The notes beneath the pieces are model-generated. The model saw only the letters and a program-made list of their open reading frames with translations. It was not told the origin of the DNA and did not search any database. Both the position numbers and the translations under genes were made by a program. DNA of 43,639 bases. It comes from Caryophanales bacterium UBA2253 (GTDB taxonomy: Bacteria > Bacillota_I > Bacilli_A > ML615J-28 > CAG-698). The DNA lies in NCBI GenBank assembly GCA_002347755.1, contig DDXT01000071.1, positions 1 to 43,639 of the forward strand, in the 5' to 3' direction. Each line of letters starts with the position of its first letter. The stretch's first letter is position 1. Below are positions 32,695 to 40,241 of this stretch, piece by piece.

Positions 32695-33101
32695 TATTTT
32701 TGCTCCTTTTCTGGATTATTTTTAATTGTTCCACTGGAAATTTTGATTTTTGTACAAATCTGTGCTGTTTCAATATGTTGTTTTTAATATAAACCAATCC
32801 GGTTTTTTCAAAAGGAGAATTAATTGCCTCCCTCCAATTGGTAAATCAATATTGCTTTCGCTTTTTAAATTCATTTTCACTTTTTTTTGAAACTGTGATG
32901 AATTTTTAATCAGAATCATGAGCTAATAATTTTAACTCATTTTAATTATATCATTTTTCGTAAATTAAAACTAATTTTTTGACAAATACGCGGTTTCTGA
33001 ATCTGTTGTGTCAAAATACTTAATAATTTTTTATAAATTTTAAAAAATATTTGCTTTTTATCATAGTTTTTGATAAAATTTTTATCAAAGAGGTTTAGAT
33101 T
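32695..33101. other. Divergent intergenic region between KAP NTPase and restriction enzyme
   Basis: About 400 nt, very AT-rich, with no supportable gene. It holds the KAP ribosome site at its left end, a quasi-palindrome ATGAGcTAAT...TTAaCTCAT at 32918-32940, and the restriction-gene promoter with its operators at the right end. Confidence 0.5.
33051..33087 (+). promoter_or_regulatory. Restriction-gene promoter covered by overlapping palindromes
   Basis: TTGCTT (33051-33056), 17 nt and TAAAAT (33074-33079). The -10 is buried in TTTTATCA (33056-33063), TGATAAAA (33071-33078) and TTTTATCA (33080-33087). The last two form a perfect 17-bp palindrome with a one-base centre; the first two form a second palindrome with a 7-nt centre. 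The start codon is at 33102 after AGAGGT. A repressor binding here would shut off the endonuclease. Confidence 0.7.
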
Positions 33102-33863
33102 ATGACAAACGCAATTGAAACATTAGATGATTTTAAAAGAAGGTTCGAGGAAATTAAACAAATGGGTTGGGTTACAACGCATCGTTCGGGAAATACCGGA
33201 ATTGGAAAAACCTTGGAAGACTTGCTCGGAATACCGGAAAACAACATTCAACAACCTGATTTTGGAATTTATGAATTGAAGTCCGGAAGAAGCAATAGAA
33301 ATTCAATGCTCACCTTAGTAACAAAATCGCCAGATCCAGAAAAAGCCAATTCAAACCTTTTAAATAAATTTGGTTATTATTCTCCAAGGTCTAAGGATAA
33401 AACGCACAAGAGTCTGCACACAACAATTAAATTTGGAAAAGATACAATAATTTTTAAAACGGAAAAAACGTTAAGGCCTGACATTTTAAAAAACTTTAAA
33501 ACTGAACATGGGTATTTAGAAACATTAACTTTGATTTCCAATTTTGGAATTGAAGACGCCTTCTGGCCAATTCAGACTATCAAGGAGGTCATTGATGAAA
33601 AATTTGGAAATGAATTGGTGTATGTTTTAGCCGAAAGCAGGGGATCAAGAGAAAACGAACAATTCAAATTTAACCAAGCTTATCTTCTTAAAGGCATAAA
33701 TGGTGAGAGAATTGTCGAACTCATTAGGCAAGAAGTAATCTGTATTGATATTAGAATTGGGCAATTCGCAGATGGAACGGCCCACGACCATGGTACAGCT
33801 TTTAGAATCAAGCCTTCAGATTTCGAAAAACTCTTCAATGAAAAAATGAGAATTGATGAATAA
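33102..33863 (+). CDS. MvaI/BcnI-family type II restriction endonuclease
   Basis: 253 aa. It matches R.MvaI block by block: a GNTGIGKTLEDLLG motif near residue 30, the catalytic PDFGIYELKSG (Asp53, Glu58, Lys60; the PD-(D/E)XK core), LTLVTKSP, and near the C-terminus DIRIGQFADGTAHDHGTAFRI. MvaI (CC/WGG) and BcnI (CC/SGG) act as monomers that nick one strand and then the other. Length and active site are intact. It is the only long plus-strand gene in the window, convergent with the methyltransferase gene. The likely target is CCNGG-like, by family, but the specificity cannot be read from sequence alone. Confidence 0.93.
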   Translation: MTNAIETLDDFKRRFEEIKQMGWVTTHRSGNTGIGKTLEDLLGIPENNIQQPDFGIYELKSGRSNRNSMLTLVTKSPDPEKANSNLLNKFGYYSPRSKDKTHKSLHTTIKFGKDTIIFKTEKTLRPDILKNFKTEHGYLETLTLISNFGIEDAFWPIQTIKEVIDEKFGNELVYVLAESRGSRENEQFKFNQAYLLKGINGERIVELIRQEVICIDIRIGQFADGTAHDHGTAFRIKPSDFEKLFNEKMRIDE

Positions 33864-33916
33864 AATTGTCATAAAAATAGGATATGGTCTATAATGCCAT
33901 ATCCTTTACAATTTTA
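33861..33916. terminator. Bidirectional terminator between convergent R and M genes
   Basis: An outer stem TAAAATTGT / ACAATTTTA (33861-33869, 33908-33916) and an inner stem AGGATATGG / CCATATCCT (33879-33887, 33897-33905). Both stop codons of the convergent genes lie in the hairpin arms, so one structure ends both transcripts. Confidence 0.85.
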
Positions 33917-36100
33917 TTTTCTCCGTCTAAATACAACTATATGCTCATTTGTCATTGTGGATACTTTCAAGCCTGGTTCGTTAGTTGGTGAATTTAATGA
34001 AGGCATAATCTTTTTACTTATATTTCTATTTATTTTATAAATTTCTTCTAGATTTTGGGCTTTTCCAAATTCGGAAATTATTTTATCCGTCATTAATAAT
34101 TCCCCTTTTACTGTTCTATTGCCAATTACCCAAAACTGATACCCACCTATTTTCGTCTTTTTAACAATTTCTTTTATTGATGAATATAGTTCATTGTAAA
34201 AGCTATAGACATCCCCCGCTCTTTCTAAATCAATGTCTTTAATAATTGATAGGGAATTCTTTAGTGTTTCGCTTGGAAGAAGATATTCAAAACCATTTCT
34301 ATATTTCTTTCCTCCCATTAACGACTTATCAATCCCCATAATTTCCTTTTCAGTCAAATTAAACAAACCCAGCCATTGTAGGGATAATCTGCTATACTCG
34401 CCATAAGCTACCGTTGTTCTGCTATCGCCATATGGTGGTGAAGTAATAACCAAATCAAAAGTTTCATCATTAATATCTATTAAGTCTGTGGCGTTATCGC
34501 TAAATATTTTGATTAATGACTGGGAACCTGACTCATTGCAAACTTCATTAAAACTATTCATCTTTTCCATGTTTCTTTTTGTTATTTTGGCGAATTCATC
34601 GGCAACATTCGGGTTAAAAATCGCAACTTTTCTTGCTGGCATCCTGAACATTTTAAATTCGCCATTTCTTCTGTTTGAAACCAACCTGATGGTTTCACTG
34701 AGGCAAACAAAAAAGAATTTTCTCATATCTTCATCGTCAATAAGTTCATTGATGGAATTCTTTATTTCTTGAAGCATAATAATAACTTTTGGTTTAAACC
34801 AATATCCAATATTTTTAAAATCCGGTATTATTAACGAAATATTATTGTTTTTACAATATTTTTGTAGGTATTTGGGTGCTTCTTCTCCCCATGGTTTCTT
34901 TGCGGTTAAATCTAGTCCTTCACTATTTGATAAAAAGTCATTTACATTTTCAATTGCTCGAAGATTCGTTTGGTAAAAAGAATCGATTCTCTTGAACAAG
35001 TTCTTGGCTTTTTCCTGCAAATTTGAAATTTCAATATTTGTCGTTTTTACTCTTTCAAGTAATAGGGCCAATGGGTTTATGTCATTTCCAACTACAAAAT
35101 TTATCCCCGCTATTTTTCCTTCAACTAAGACCGTTCCCGAACCTGCAAAGGGATCAAACAAAGAATTTATTGGCCTCGTTTCTTTCATAATTTTAATTAT
35201 ATTCCTACTAATGGGGCACACCATTACAGCAGGATAGTTATGTAGCCCATGTGTATATTCTTGAGTATCATCATTTTTGAAGTCCCAATAACCTTCAGAA
35301 AGAGATTCTAGCCTATCAATTAAACCAATGTCATTCAAATTAACCGTTTCATTCATTTTCTTCATTTCTTTTTGTTCTCCAAACAATTGTAAACCAACAT
35401 TTCTTGTTTTAATTTCAACTGTACAAATTGTGTCGTTATGCCACCCGCCATGTGGAACCATTAAAATCCTTTTTATCTCAAAGCCATATTTATTGCCTAT
35501 TCCTCCGCTATTCCATCCAAACGTGACAACTTTTCCACCAACTTTTACAATTCTTGATATTTCACGCTTGTGATTCCCCCAAAATGATGCTTTTGTTGTG
35601 TCCCATGTGACATTATAACCCACATCATTATAGCATTCACTTACTTGTCTTGGAGAATAGGGAGGGTCGTACAATACACCATCAATTGAATAATCATCAA
35701 ACATTTTAAAAAAATCTAAAGCATCCACATGATAATCTGTATTAAATCCCGCGTTTAAGTCGTTTGTTATGGTGGCAAGTTTGTTCTTGTTTGCAAAGGG
35801 ATCAATCCATGTTCCATCAGTTAACTCTTCCTCAATCAACTGAGCAATGGGTTTAATATCAAAGGTGTTTTTATTTGGCATTGCCCAAGAGCGCTCAATG
35901 ATTAGGTTTGTGTTTTTTGAAGGTTGCTCATAAATGGTTTTCTTTCTTGCGTCTTCCGGCTTTCCGAGGTTTTCCGGGATTGTCCAAACGTTTCCCACTC
36001 TTTGTGCCCCAGCAAGTCGTCCCTGGTTACACAATACTTGTACTCTTCTTGGAGATATGTCCCAAATTTCTGCTACCTGTTTTATGCTTAAATATTTCAT
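33914..36100 (-). CDS. Fused HTH and two-domain DNA methyltransferase of the MvaI-like system
   Basis: 728 aa from ATG 36100 (GGTGA upstream); the longer frame to 36145 runs into the promoter. Residues 1-45 are a MerR/excisionase-like HTH (LSIKQVAEIWDISPRRVQVLCNQGRL...VGNVWTIP). Residues ~80-232 are a first methyltransferase-like domain with motif IV DPPY (145-148), but motif I reads IDPFANK without GxG. Residues ~285-728 are a second domain with motif I DPFAGSGT (316-323) and motif IV TSPPYGDS (553-560); SPPY is usual for N4-cytosine enzymes, as in M.MvaI and M.BcnI. The second domain should protect against the neighbouring nuclease. The first may be a decayed or N6-adenine enzyme. The HTH may regulate the locus. 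Confidence 0.88.
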   Translation of the reverse strand: MKYLSIKQVAEIWDISPRRVQVLCNQGRLAGAQRVGNVWTIPENLGKPEDARKKTIYEQPSKNTNLIIERSWAMPNKNTFDIKPIAQLIEEELTDGTWIDPFANKNKLATITNDLNAGFNTDYHVDALDFFKMFDDYSIDGVLYDPPYSPRQVSECYNDVGYNVTWDTTKASFWGNHKREISRIVKVGGKVVTFGWNSGGIGNKYGFEIKRILMVPHGGWHNDTICTVEIKTRNVGLQLFGEQKEMKKMNETVNLNDIGLIDRLESLSEGYWDFKNDDTQEYTHGLHNYPAVMVCPISRNIIKIMKETRPINSLFDPFAGSGTVLVEGKIAGINFVVGNDINPLALLLERVKTTNIEISNLQEKAKNLFKRIDSFYQTNLRAIENVNDFLSNSEGLDLTAKKPWGEEAPKYLQKYCKNNNISLIIPDFKNIGYWFKPKVIIMLQEIKNSINELIDDEDMRKFFFVCLSETIRLVSNRRNGEFKMFRMPARKVAIFNPNVADEFAKITKRNMEKMNSFNEVCNESGSQSLIKIFSDNATDLIDINDETFDLVITSPPYGDSRTTVAYGEYSRLSLQWLGLFNLTEKEIMGIDKSLMGGKKYRNGFEYLLPSETLKNSLSIIKDIDLERAGDVYSFYNELYSSIKEIVKKTKIGGYQFWVIGNRTVKGELLMTDKIISEFGKAQNLEEIYKINRNISKKIMPSLNSPTNEPGLKVSTMTNEHIVVFRRRK

Positions 36101-36116
36101 TTTTTTCACCAATATG

Positions 36117-36145
36117 ATTGTATTCCGGAATGCGAATAATTGCAA
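36117..36145 (-). promoter_or_regulatory. Methyltransferase promoter with palindrome in the spacer
   Basis: On the minus strand TTGCAA (36140-36145), 17 nt and TACAAT (36117-36122). A perfect 10-bp palindrome ATTCCGGAAT (36122-36131) lies between -35 and -10. A bound protein here would exclude RNA polymerase; the HTH of the encoded methyltransferase is the nearest candidate. Confidence 0.65.
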
Positions 36146-36328
36146 GGACTTTTGTGCTGTTTTTTATTTTAAAATTGACTTTTAGAAGACAATTTCCGAG
36201 CCTTCAAAAAAGTGGATAGGTAGACTATTTTTGGATTTTCTCAAAAAAAGAAATTTGGTTTCTTTTTCAGTCACACTTTTCGCACACGGAAATACATGGT
36301 ATAATGACAACTCGAAAGAAGGGAAAAA

Positions 36329-36745
36329 ATGGCAAATATTTCTGATTTGATTCTGCTTATCAATTATCCAAACTCCAGCATCACAGGGACAAGCATTGCT
36401 GTCCAAAACCAAAACTATAATACTAAAAATGCAAGAATCAATTATCCATCATCCTATAAAGTTAATGCAAGAAGAAAAACCCCAATATCGGATTTTTTCT
36501 TCTTTTCGGGATTTCACACATTTTGGTATTTATGCATTTGTCGATAATAATGATGAAATTTTATATTTTGGCAAAGCAAGAAAAGAAACAGTAAAGGAAA
36601 GAATAACGGATCATTATTAAAAAAGGGTCAAAGACTTTATTGAACACAAAAGAATTATTTGTTCGATACCGTTTTGCCAAGAAAACAAATTGATTATGAT
36701 GAAGCTCTTTTTATTGGGGTATTCCGGCAAATTTATAATTTTTGA
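36329..36745 (+). pseudogene. GIY-YIG nuclease-family gene, multiply frameshifted
   Basis: A perfect TATAAT (36300-36305) and GAAGGGA precede ATG 36329. Reading through three one-base shifts (near 36458, 36613 and 36690; each repaired by removing one base) gives a ~136-aa protein: MANISDLILLINYP..., FRDFTHFGIYAFVDNNDEIL, YFGKARKETVKERITDH, ELFVRYRFAKK, then DYDEALFIGVFRQIYNF to TGA 36743-36745. The GIY...YFG spacing, KxR and the terminal region fit small GIY-YIG proteins. Without correction each frame stops early, so no intact product is possible. It lies next to the MvaI-like locus and may be a dead defence or mobile nuclease. Confidence 0.62.
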
Positions 36746-37149
36746 AGTATAATCAACAATATTTGACGAACATATTAAAAAAAAGCTTTTATTCAAAACT
36801 TCTTTTAGAGGCTAACAAATACTTAAGGTTGCTGATGTCATAATTTCCATTTTCTTCTGATATGTGCGATAGTGATTTCCCTCTTAAAATATTGCCCTCA
36901 CACATCTTTAGTTTGTCTTCATGTGTCAATTTCATATAAAAAAGACTCATTTGTTTTAGGTTAGGTACCATTATAATGCCCTCTCTCCAACCTTTTGAAG
37001 TCATTTCATTCTTATGTGTGTAAGAGCCACCATTTTAATACAATTTGTATCCCTTCCAAAAGTTCGTTCCCCCCCTGTATAAAAAAGGAGATACTTAACG
37101 TACCCCAAAAATATGAATTCATTGAGTATCATTCAATACTATTTTCAGG
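36746..37149. other. Low-information stretch in the decayed part of the island
   Basis: A 71-codon minus-strand frame (36789-37004) has no ribosome site and no recognised motif; it may be a gene fragment. Otherwise I see only AT-rich sequence and a GGAG-like site near 37088 without a following open frame. Confidence 0.35.
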
Positions 37150-37602
37150 TTATTTAACTAATAAATCCTCAGCTATTACATGTAATTTCTCATCCACCGT
37201 TTTATCCGTTAATTTCAAACTTTTTAGTCCCTTTGTCCCTAGATGACATAAAGCCTTAATAAAAGAAATTCCCGCTTCATTAAGAACACATTCAGCATCT
37301 TTGCCAAAAGAAAAAACAATTTTTATTTTAAAGAGAGAATCCTTAATTCTATCAATATTTTCAGGTGATTTAATGTCCCAAATATAAGAAGTTGTTCTCT
37401 TATCGTCAGAATTAAGATATCCTTCGTAATAAACATTTTCACTAGAATTATCTATGTGGTATCCCTTTTTACAAACTGAAGTGAATATATCAGGAGGCGA
37501 TTCATGAAATATAGAAATCAATTGAATGTAATTATCCCCCGTTTTTCCCGATAAAAACTCACCCGTTTTTTTCCTTGTTGACCAGGACAAGAAAAGACAC
37601 AA
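37150..37602 (-). pseudogene. Hypothetical protein, probably 5'-truncated or frameshifted
   Basis: A 150-codon frame with no ATG at its head (TTG only) and no ribosome site. From about residue 25 it looks protein-like (GDNYIQLISIFHESPPDIF...YEGYLNSDDKRTTSYIWDIKSPENIDRIKDSLFKIKIVFSFGKDAE). The bases just upstream continue open in two other frames, one of them the small frame at 37608-37709, so a frameshift near 37570-37600 is likely. No family recognised. Confidence 0.4.
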
Positions 37603-37607
37603 GCAAC

Positions 37608-37709
37608 TTAAACATCATTGGATGGGGCTTTTGCTTTCACTGTAGCTCTTGTTTTACCTTCAGACATTACCCCTTCTTTAGTTTTTTTTTTCTTTTTTTC
37701 TAAACCCAT
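37608..37709 (-). CDS. Small lysine-rich ORF (33 aa), possibly the head of the next frame
   Basis: ATG at 37707-37709 follows TGAGG at a good distance. The product begins MGLEKKKKKTKEG and is strongly basic. Its lysine run is encoded by long A tracts, including ten A, where indels are likely. It stops 6 nt before the open frame of 37150-37602 begins, in a different phase. It may be a real small protein or the N-terminus of a broken gene. Confidence 0.35.
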   Translation of the reverse strand: MGLEKKKKKTKEGVMSEGKTRATVKAKAPSNDV

Positions 37710-37916
37710 ATTAAAACCTCACACTTTGTTGATAAAATATTCTGATCATTGACAATAATTCATACACCTATAATTCACTTAGTGATTTTTTCTCGTTTGC
37801 TCGGTGAACAATAAATTCAAAGAATGATTATTTAACTTATACTGTGTATAAATATTTAGCTTATTCGCCTTCATATTCTTCAAAATCATATGGTAAGTCA
37901 TAATAATCACAATACC

Positions 37917-38387
37917 TTAGTAAATCATCTTGACTTCTTTTTGCATAGCATTGAATATTTGAATTAATTCATCATTAACTGATTTCATTTTCTTTACCAA
38001 ATCTTGTAAACGAGGAACGTACTGTTTTGGATTATCTTGAAATTCTTTTGACACTAAATCATCCTTAAATATATGGTGTACGAAGTAGTTTCGCTCTCCA
38101 CGCACATGATCAATCTCTTTAATAAACTCATCATTGAAGATTTCTTTATTTTTTATTTCTTCAAGTTGTTTACCTAATTCCTTTTTACTAAGCCATTCAT
38201 ACCACCTTTCAGTTTTATTTGAAAGTTCGCTATATTCAAATGAATACATGGAATCCTGCTTATCAAATGCAGAAAGTATCTCATTTAGAGCAAGAATATT
38301 TGCAAGGTTATACTCAACCATTTGAGATAGATTTACAACAAATCCAACGCTAACCCATACCTTTGTATAATAACGCTTCTTAAACAT
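37917..38387 (-). CDS. Putative HEPN-domain protein (RNYFVH motif)
   Basis: 156 aa from the second ATG (38387), which has GGAGA about 8 nt upstream. Almost all-helical by composition. Residues 99-104 read RNYFVH inside a helix-like HVRGERNYFVHHIF, fitting the Rx4-6H motif (commonly RNx3H) of HEPN ribonucleases; the acidic and aromatic context is also typical. HEPN proteins serve as RNases in toxin-antitoxin, abortive-infection and CRISPR systems. No MNT nucleotidyltransferase partner is adjacent. It follows the interrupted nuclease gene in the same direction. The assignment rests on one motif plus predicted helices. Confidence 0.55.
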   Translation of the reverse strand: MFKKRYYTKVWVSVGFVVNLSQMVEYNLANILALNEILSAFDKQDSMYSFEYSELSNKTERWYEWLSKKELGKQLEEIKNKEIFNDEFIKEIDHVRGERNYFVHHIFKDDLVSKEFQDNPKQYVPRLQDLVKKMKSVNDELIQIFNAMQKEVKMIY

Positions 38388-38478
38388 ACACTTGTTCTCC
38401 ATTTAAATAAAACAATTCAATAAGATTCTATGCCTTAAAGAAATTTTCAATTGAATCAAATGTTTCTTGAATTCTACT

Positions 38479-39351
38479 TCATACTTTACTTCCAGTAAAT
38501 ACCAAAACTTGCCATCCATCGTTGACTCCAATAGTACGTTTCACAGAATCATTTTTTCTGTCTGGCTTTGCCTCATGATAATCATGACCATCAAGTTCAA
38601 TTAAAATCATTTTTTGTTTTTTAAAGTTTATTAGCCCAAAATCATATCTAACATTAACAGGAGTTCTACCGTCTTTAAAGTCAGAATAATAAATGTTAGA
38701 TTTATCTTTATAGCAATAGAACTGAATCTTTGATCCGCAAACCTCTGGCATCAAAGCAGGATTGTTCCTGTTGGAGAAATAATCGTTAAGCCATTTTTTA
38801 TAAAATTGTTCTTATATCGGACTTTTTGATAATAGTTGTAATGTGTCTGGCAAAGATTTTCCATACTTTGACTTAAGGATAGTTTCTACATGCTCAATTG
38901 TCCAGGGCTTATATGGTAAGGAGCTTAATTCCTCTTGAGAAATTTGATCAGTAACACGTTCTTGTACTCCAAATGTGACATCAAAGTATTCATTTCCTAC
39001 CCATTTATGGCCGAAACTAACTCTTTTAGTTAGCGGCGACTTGCTTCGTGCGATTCTCTTCGCAACGGTTTCCTTTAGTTTCTTTTCAATCCTAGACATA
39101 ACAATAGCTTTGGCATCATCTGTTTCCATCCATTTTTCTATATCTTCAATTGGAAAAACCATTACTCCATTCTCATTTCTCTCCGATCCATACAAACCTT
39201 TCTTATGCCTTTCCATCATCCGGTCATAATAATCCTCAAAAATTTGTTCGGCACACCATATTTGCTCTTTACGTATTTTATTATCAATAAATGTTCCAAC
39301 ATCACCATTTAAATGTCCTTGTTGGCTTTTATCAAAATCTTTAAATTCCAT
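38479..39351 (-). pseudogene. Gene with C-terminal PD-(D/E)XK nuclease-like domain, interrupted by one in-frame TAA
   Basis: From ATG 39351 (after AGGGAAGGAT) the frame encodes 179 unrecognised, largely helical residues, then TAA at 38812-38814. The same frame continues open for 111 more codons to TGA at 38479. The part after the stop is the well-conserved one: EQFYKKWLNDYFSNRN, VNVRYDFGLINF, LIELDGHDYHEAKPDRKNDS and DGWQVLVFTGSKV. This is the VSR-like/DUF559 restriction-endonuclease-like pattern (D, then ExDxHxxH, then a WxVLxFTG strand). Read through, the product is 290 aa. The N-terminal part alone is unlikely to be nucleolytic. A second start inside the nuclease part (ATG 38754) lacks the first helix. 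Confidence 0.72.
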
Positions 39352-39363
39352 ATCCTTCCCTCA

Positions 39364-39780
39364 TTATCTTTTCATTTTTATCTTTAGTTTTTCTACAGTT
39401 TCAAATACATTTTTAAGTTTATCGTGATCCCTTTCAAGCTTACTACAGATTCTAGCATAATCCTGAGAATATATCCAGTTATCAGTATATAAGAAATCAC
39501 GATAGCATTGGTGGCACCAGTAATTTCTCTTTTCTGTCATTTGACTTAAGAAATTATAATCTGATGAACTTATTGAAGGATTTCCATCTGAATTATCCAG
39601 TTCCTTTAACTTCCTAACTATCTGACCTAGAGTATGTTTATTTAAACTTTCTCTAGTTTCATCTACGTTACCTGTATGCATGAAGGAATAGATCCATTTT
39701 AGATCGCCTTCAATAATCTGACAGTACATAACTATTTCGCTATGAAGAATTTTATACTGTTCATAACTCAGACTATTCAT
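39364..39780 (-). CDS. Putative HEPN-domain protein (RNYWCH motif)
   Basis: 138 aa from ATG 39780, chosen because GAGGAGG sits 6 nt upstream; it begins MNSLSYEQYKILHSEIV. The protein is rich in helix-formers and ends in a basic coiled stretch (LKNVFETVEKLKIKMKR). Residues 85-90 read RNYWCH (MTEKRNYWCHQCYRDF), again the RNx3H form of the HEPN active site. It overlaps the end of a dsRNA-binding-like gene fragment by 8 nt and is followed 12 nt later by the interrupted nuclease gene, so these form an operon. It shares the RNY-x-x-H core with the protein at 37917 but little else, so the two are not simple duplicates. Confidence 0.55.
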   Translation of the reverse strand: MNSLSYEQYKILHSEIVMYCQIIEGDLKWIYSFMHTGNVDETRESLNKHTLGQIVRKLKELDNSDGNPSISSSDYNFLSQMTEKRNYWCHQCYRDFLYTDNWIYSQDYARICSKLERDHDKLKNVFETVEKLKIKMKR

Positions 39781-39991
39781 CATCTTCCTCCTCATCATCT
39801 AATTCAACTGGTAACCCATAATAATCAAATAGGGCAAGATATGAAGCATATCTGTTTGCTTCTTTCTTTGAAGTAGCATAAGCTGTTTGTTTTATTGCCA
39901 AACTTTTAACAACACAAGTGCATTCCCACTGTGTTGACGTTTTTTTGCTAGAGAAAATTTTAATGAACCTACACCTATAAAATATTATTGA
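39773..39991 (-). pseudogene. dsRNA-binding-like domain fragment, truncated at its 5' end next to an IS3 remnant
   Basis: An open frame not reported by ATG-based callers. It runs from just after TAA 39992-39994 to TAG 39773-39775 and gives ~73 codons with no start codon. The protein (WECTCVVKSLAIKQTAYATSK, then KEANRYASYLALFDYYGLP and an acidic tail) resembles the C-terminal half of a double-stranded-RNA-binding domain: a beta strand, then SKKxAxxxAxxxAL. It abuts the IS3 transposase remnant, so insertion or deletion there probably removed its N-terminus. It leads into the HEPN gene at 39780 with overlapping ends. The domain call is tentative. Confidence 0.5.
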
Positions 39992-40193
39992 TTACTGAAT
40001 TTCTATTATCAATTGCGCTCATTTTAAATTTGGATACGATTCTTGTGGTATTGTAATACGTGATGTATTCATTGATGGCAGCTAGCAGTTGGTCTCCATT
40101 TTGAAACTCATGCTCATGTTCATACCGCATTTCCACTTTCATTCTGCCAAAGATTATTTTGTCAACAAAAGATACCTCAGTACACTCAAACAT
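39975..40193 (-). mobile_element. IS3-family transposase (OrfB) C-terminal remnant
   Basis: 72 codons match the end of an IS3/IS150-type integrase: FGRMKVEMRYEHEHEF, LLAAINEYITYYNTTR and SKFKMSAIDNRNSV, corresponding to the usual FHGRLKxEM...IxxYIxYYNxxRI...MSPxxYR. The catalytic DDE residues lie upstream in a complete element and are absent here, and no inverted repeat is evident. It marks the right edge of the AT-rich defence cluster. Confidence 0.78.
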
Positions 40194-40241
40194 TACAAGT
40201 TATATTTTTCCAAGTTAAATACGATTATTAGATTACCAAAT

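Noticed and set aside
36182..36412. 76-codon minus-strand frame
   Set aside because: Antisense to the start and promoter of the GIY-YIG pseudogene; no ribosome site.
39975..40193. Intact small IS3 transposase gene
   Set aside because: Only the C-terminal end is present and the catalytic residues are missing, so it is listed as a remnant.
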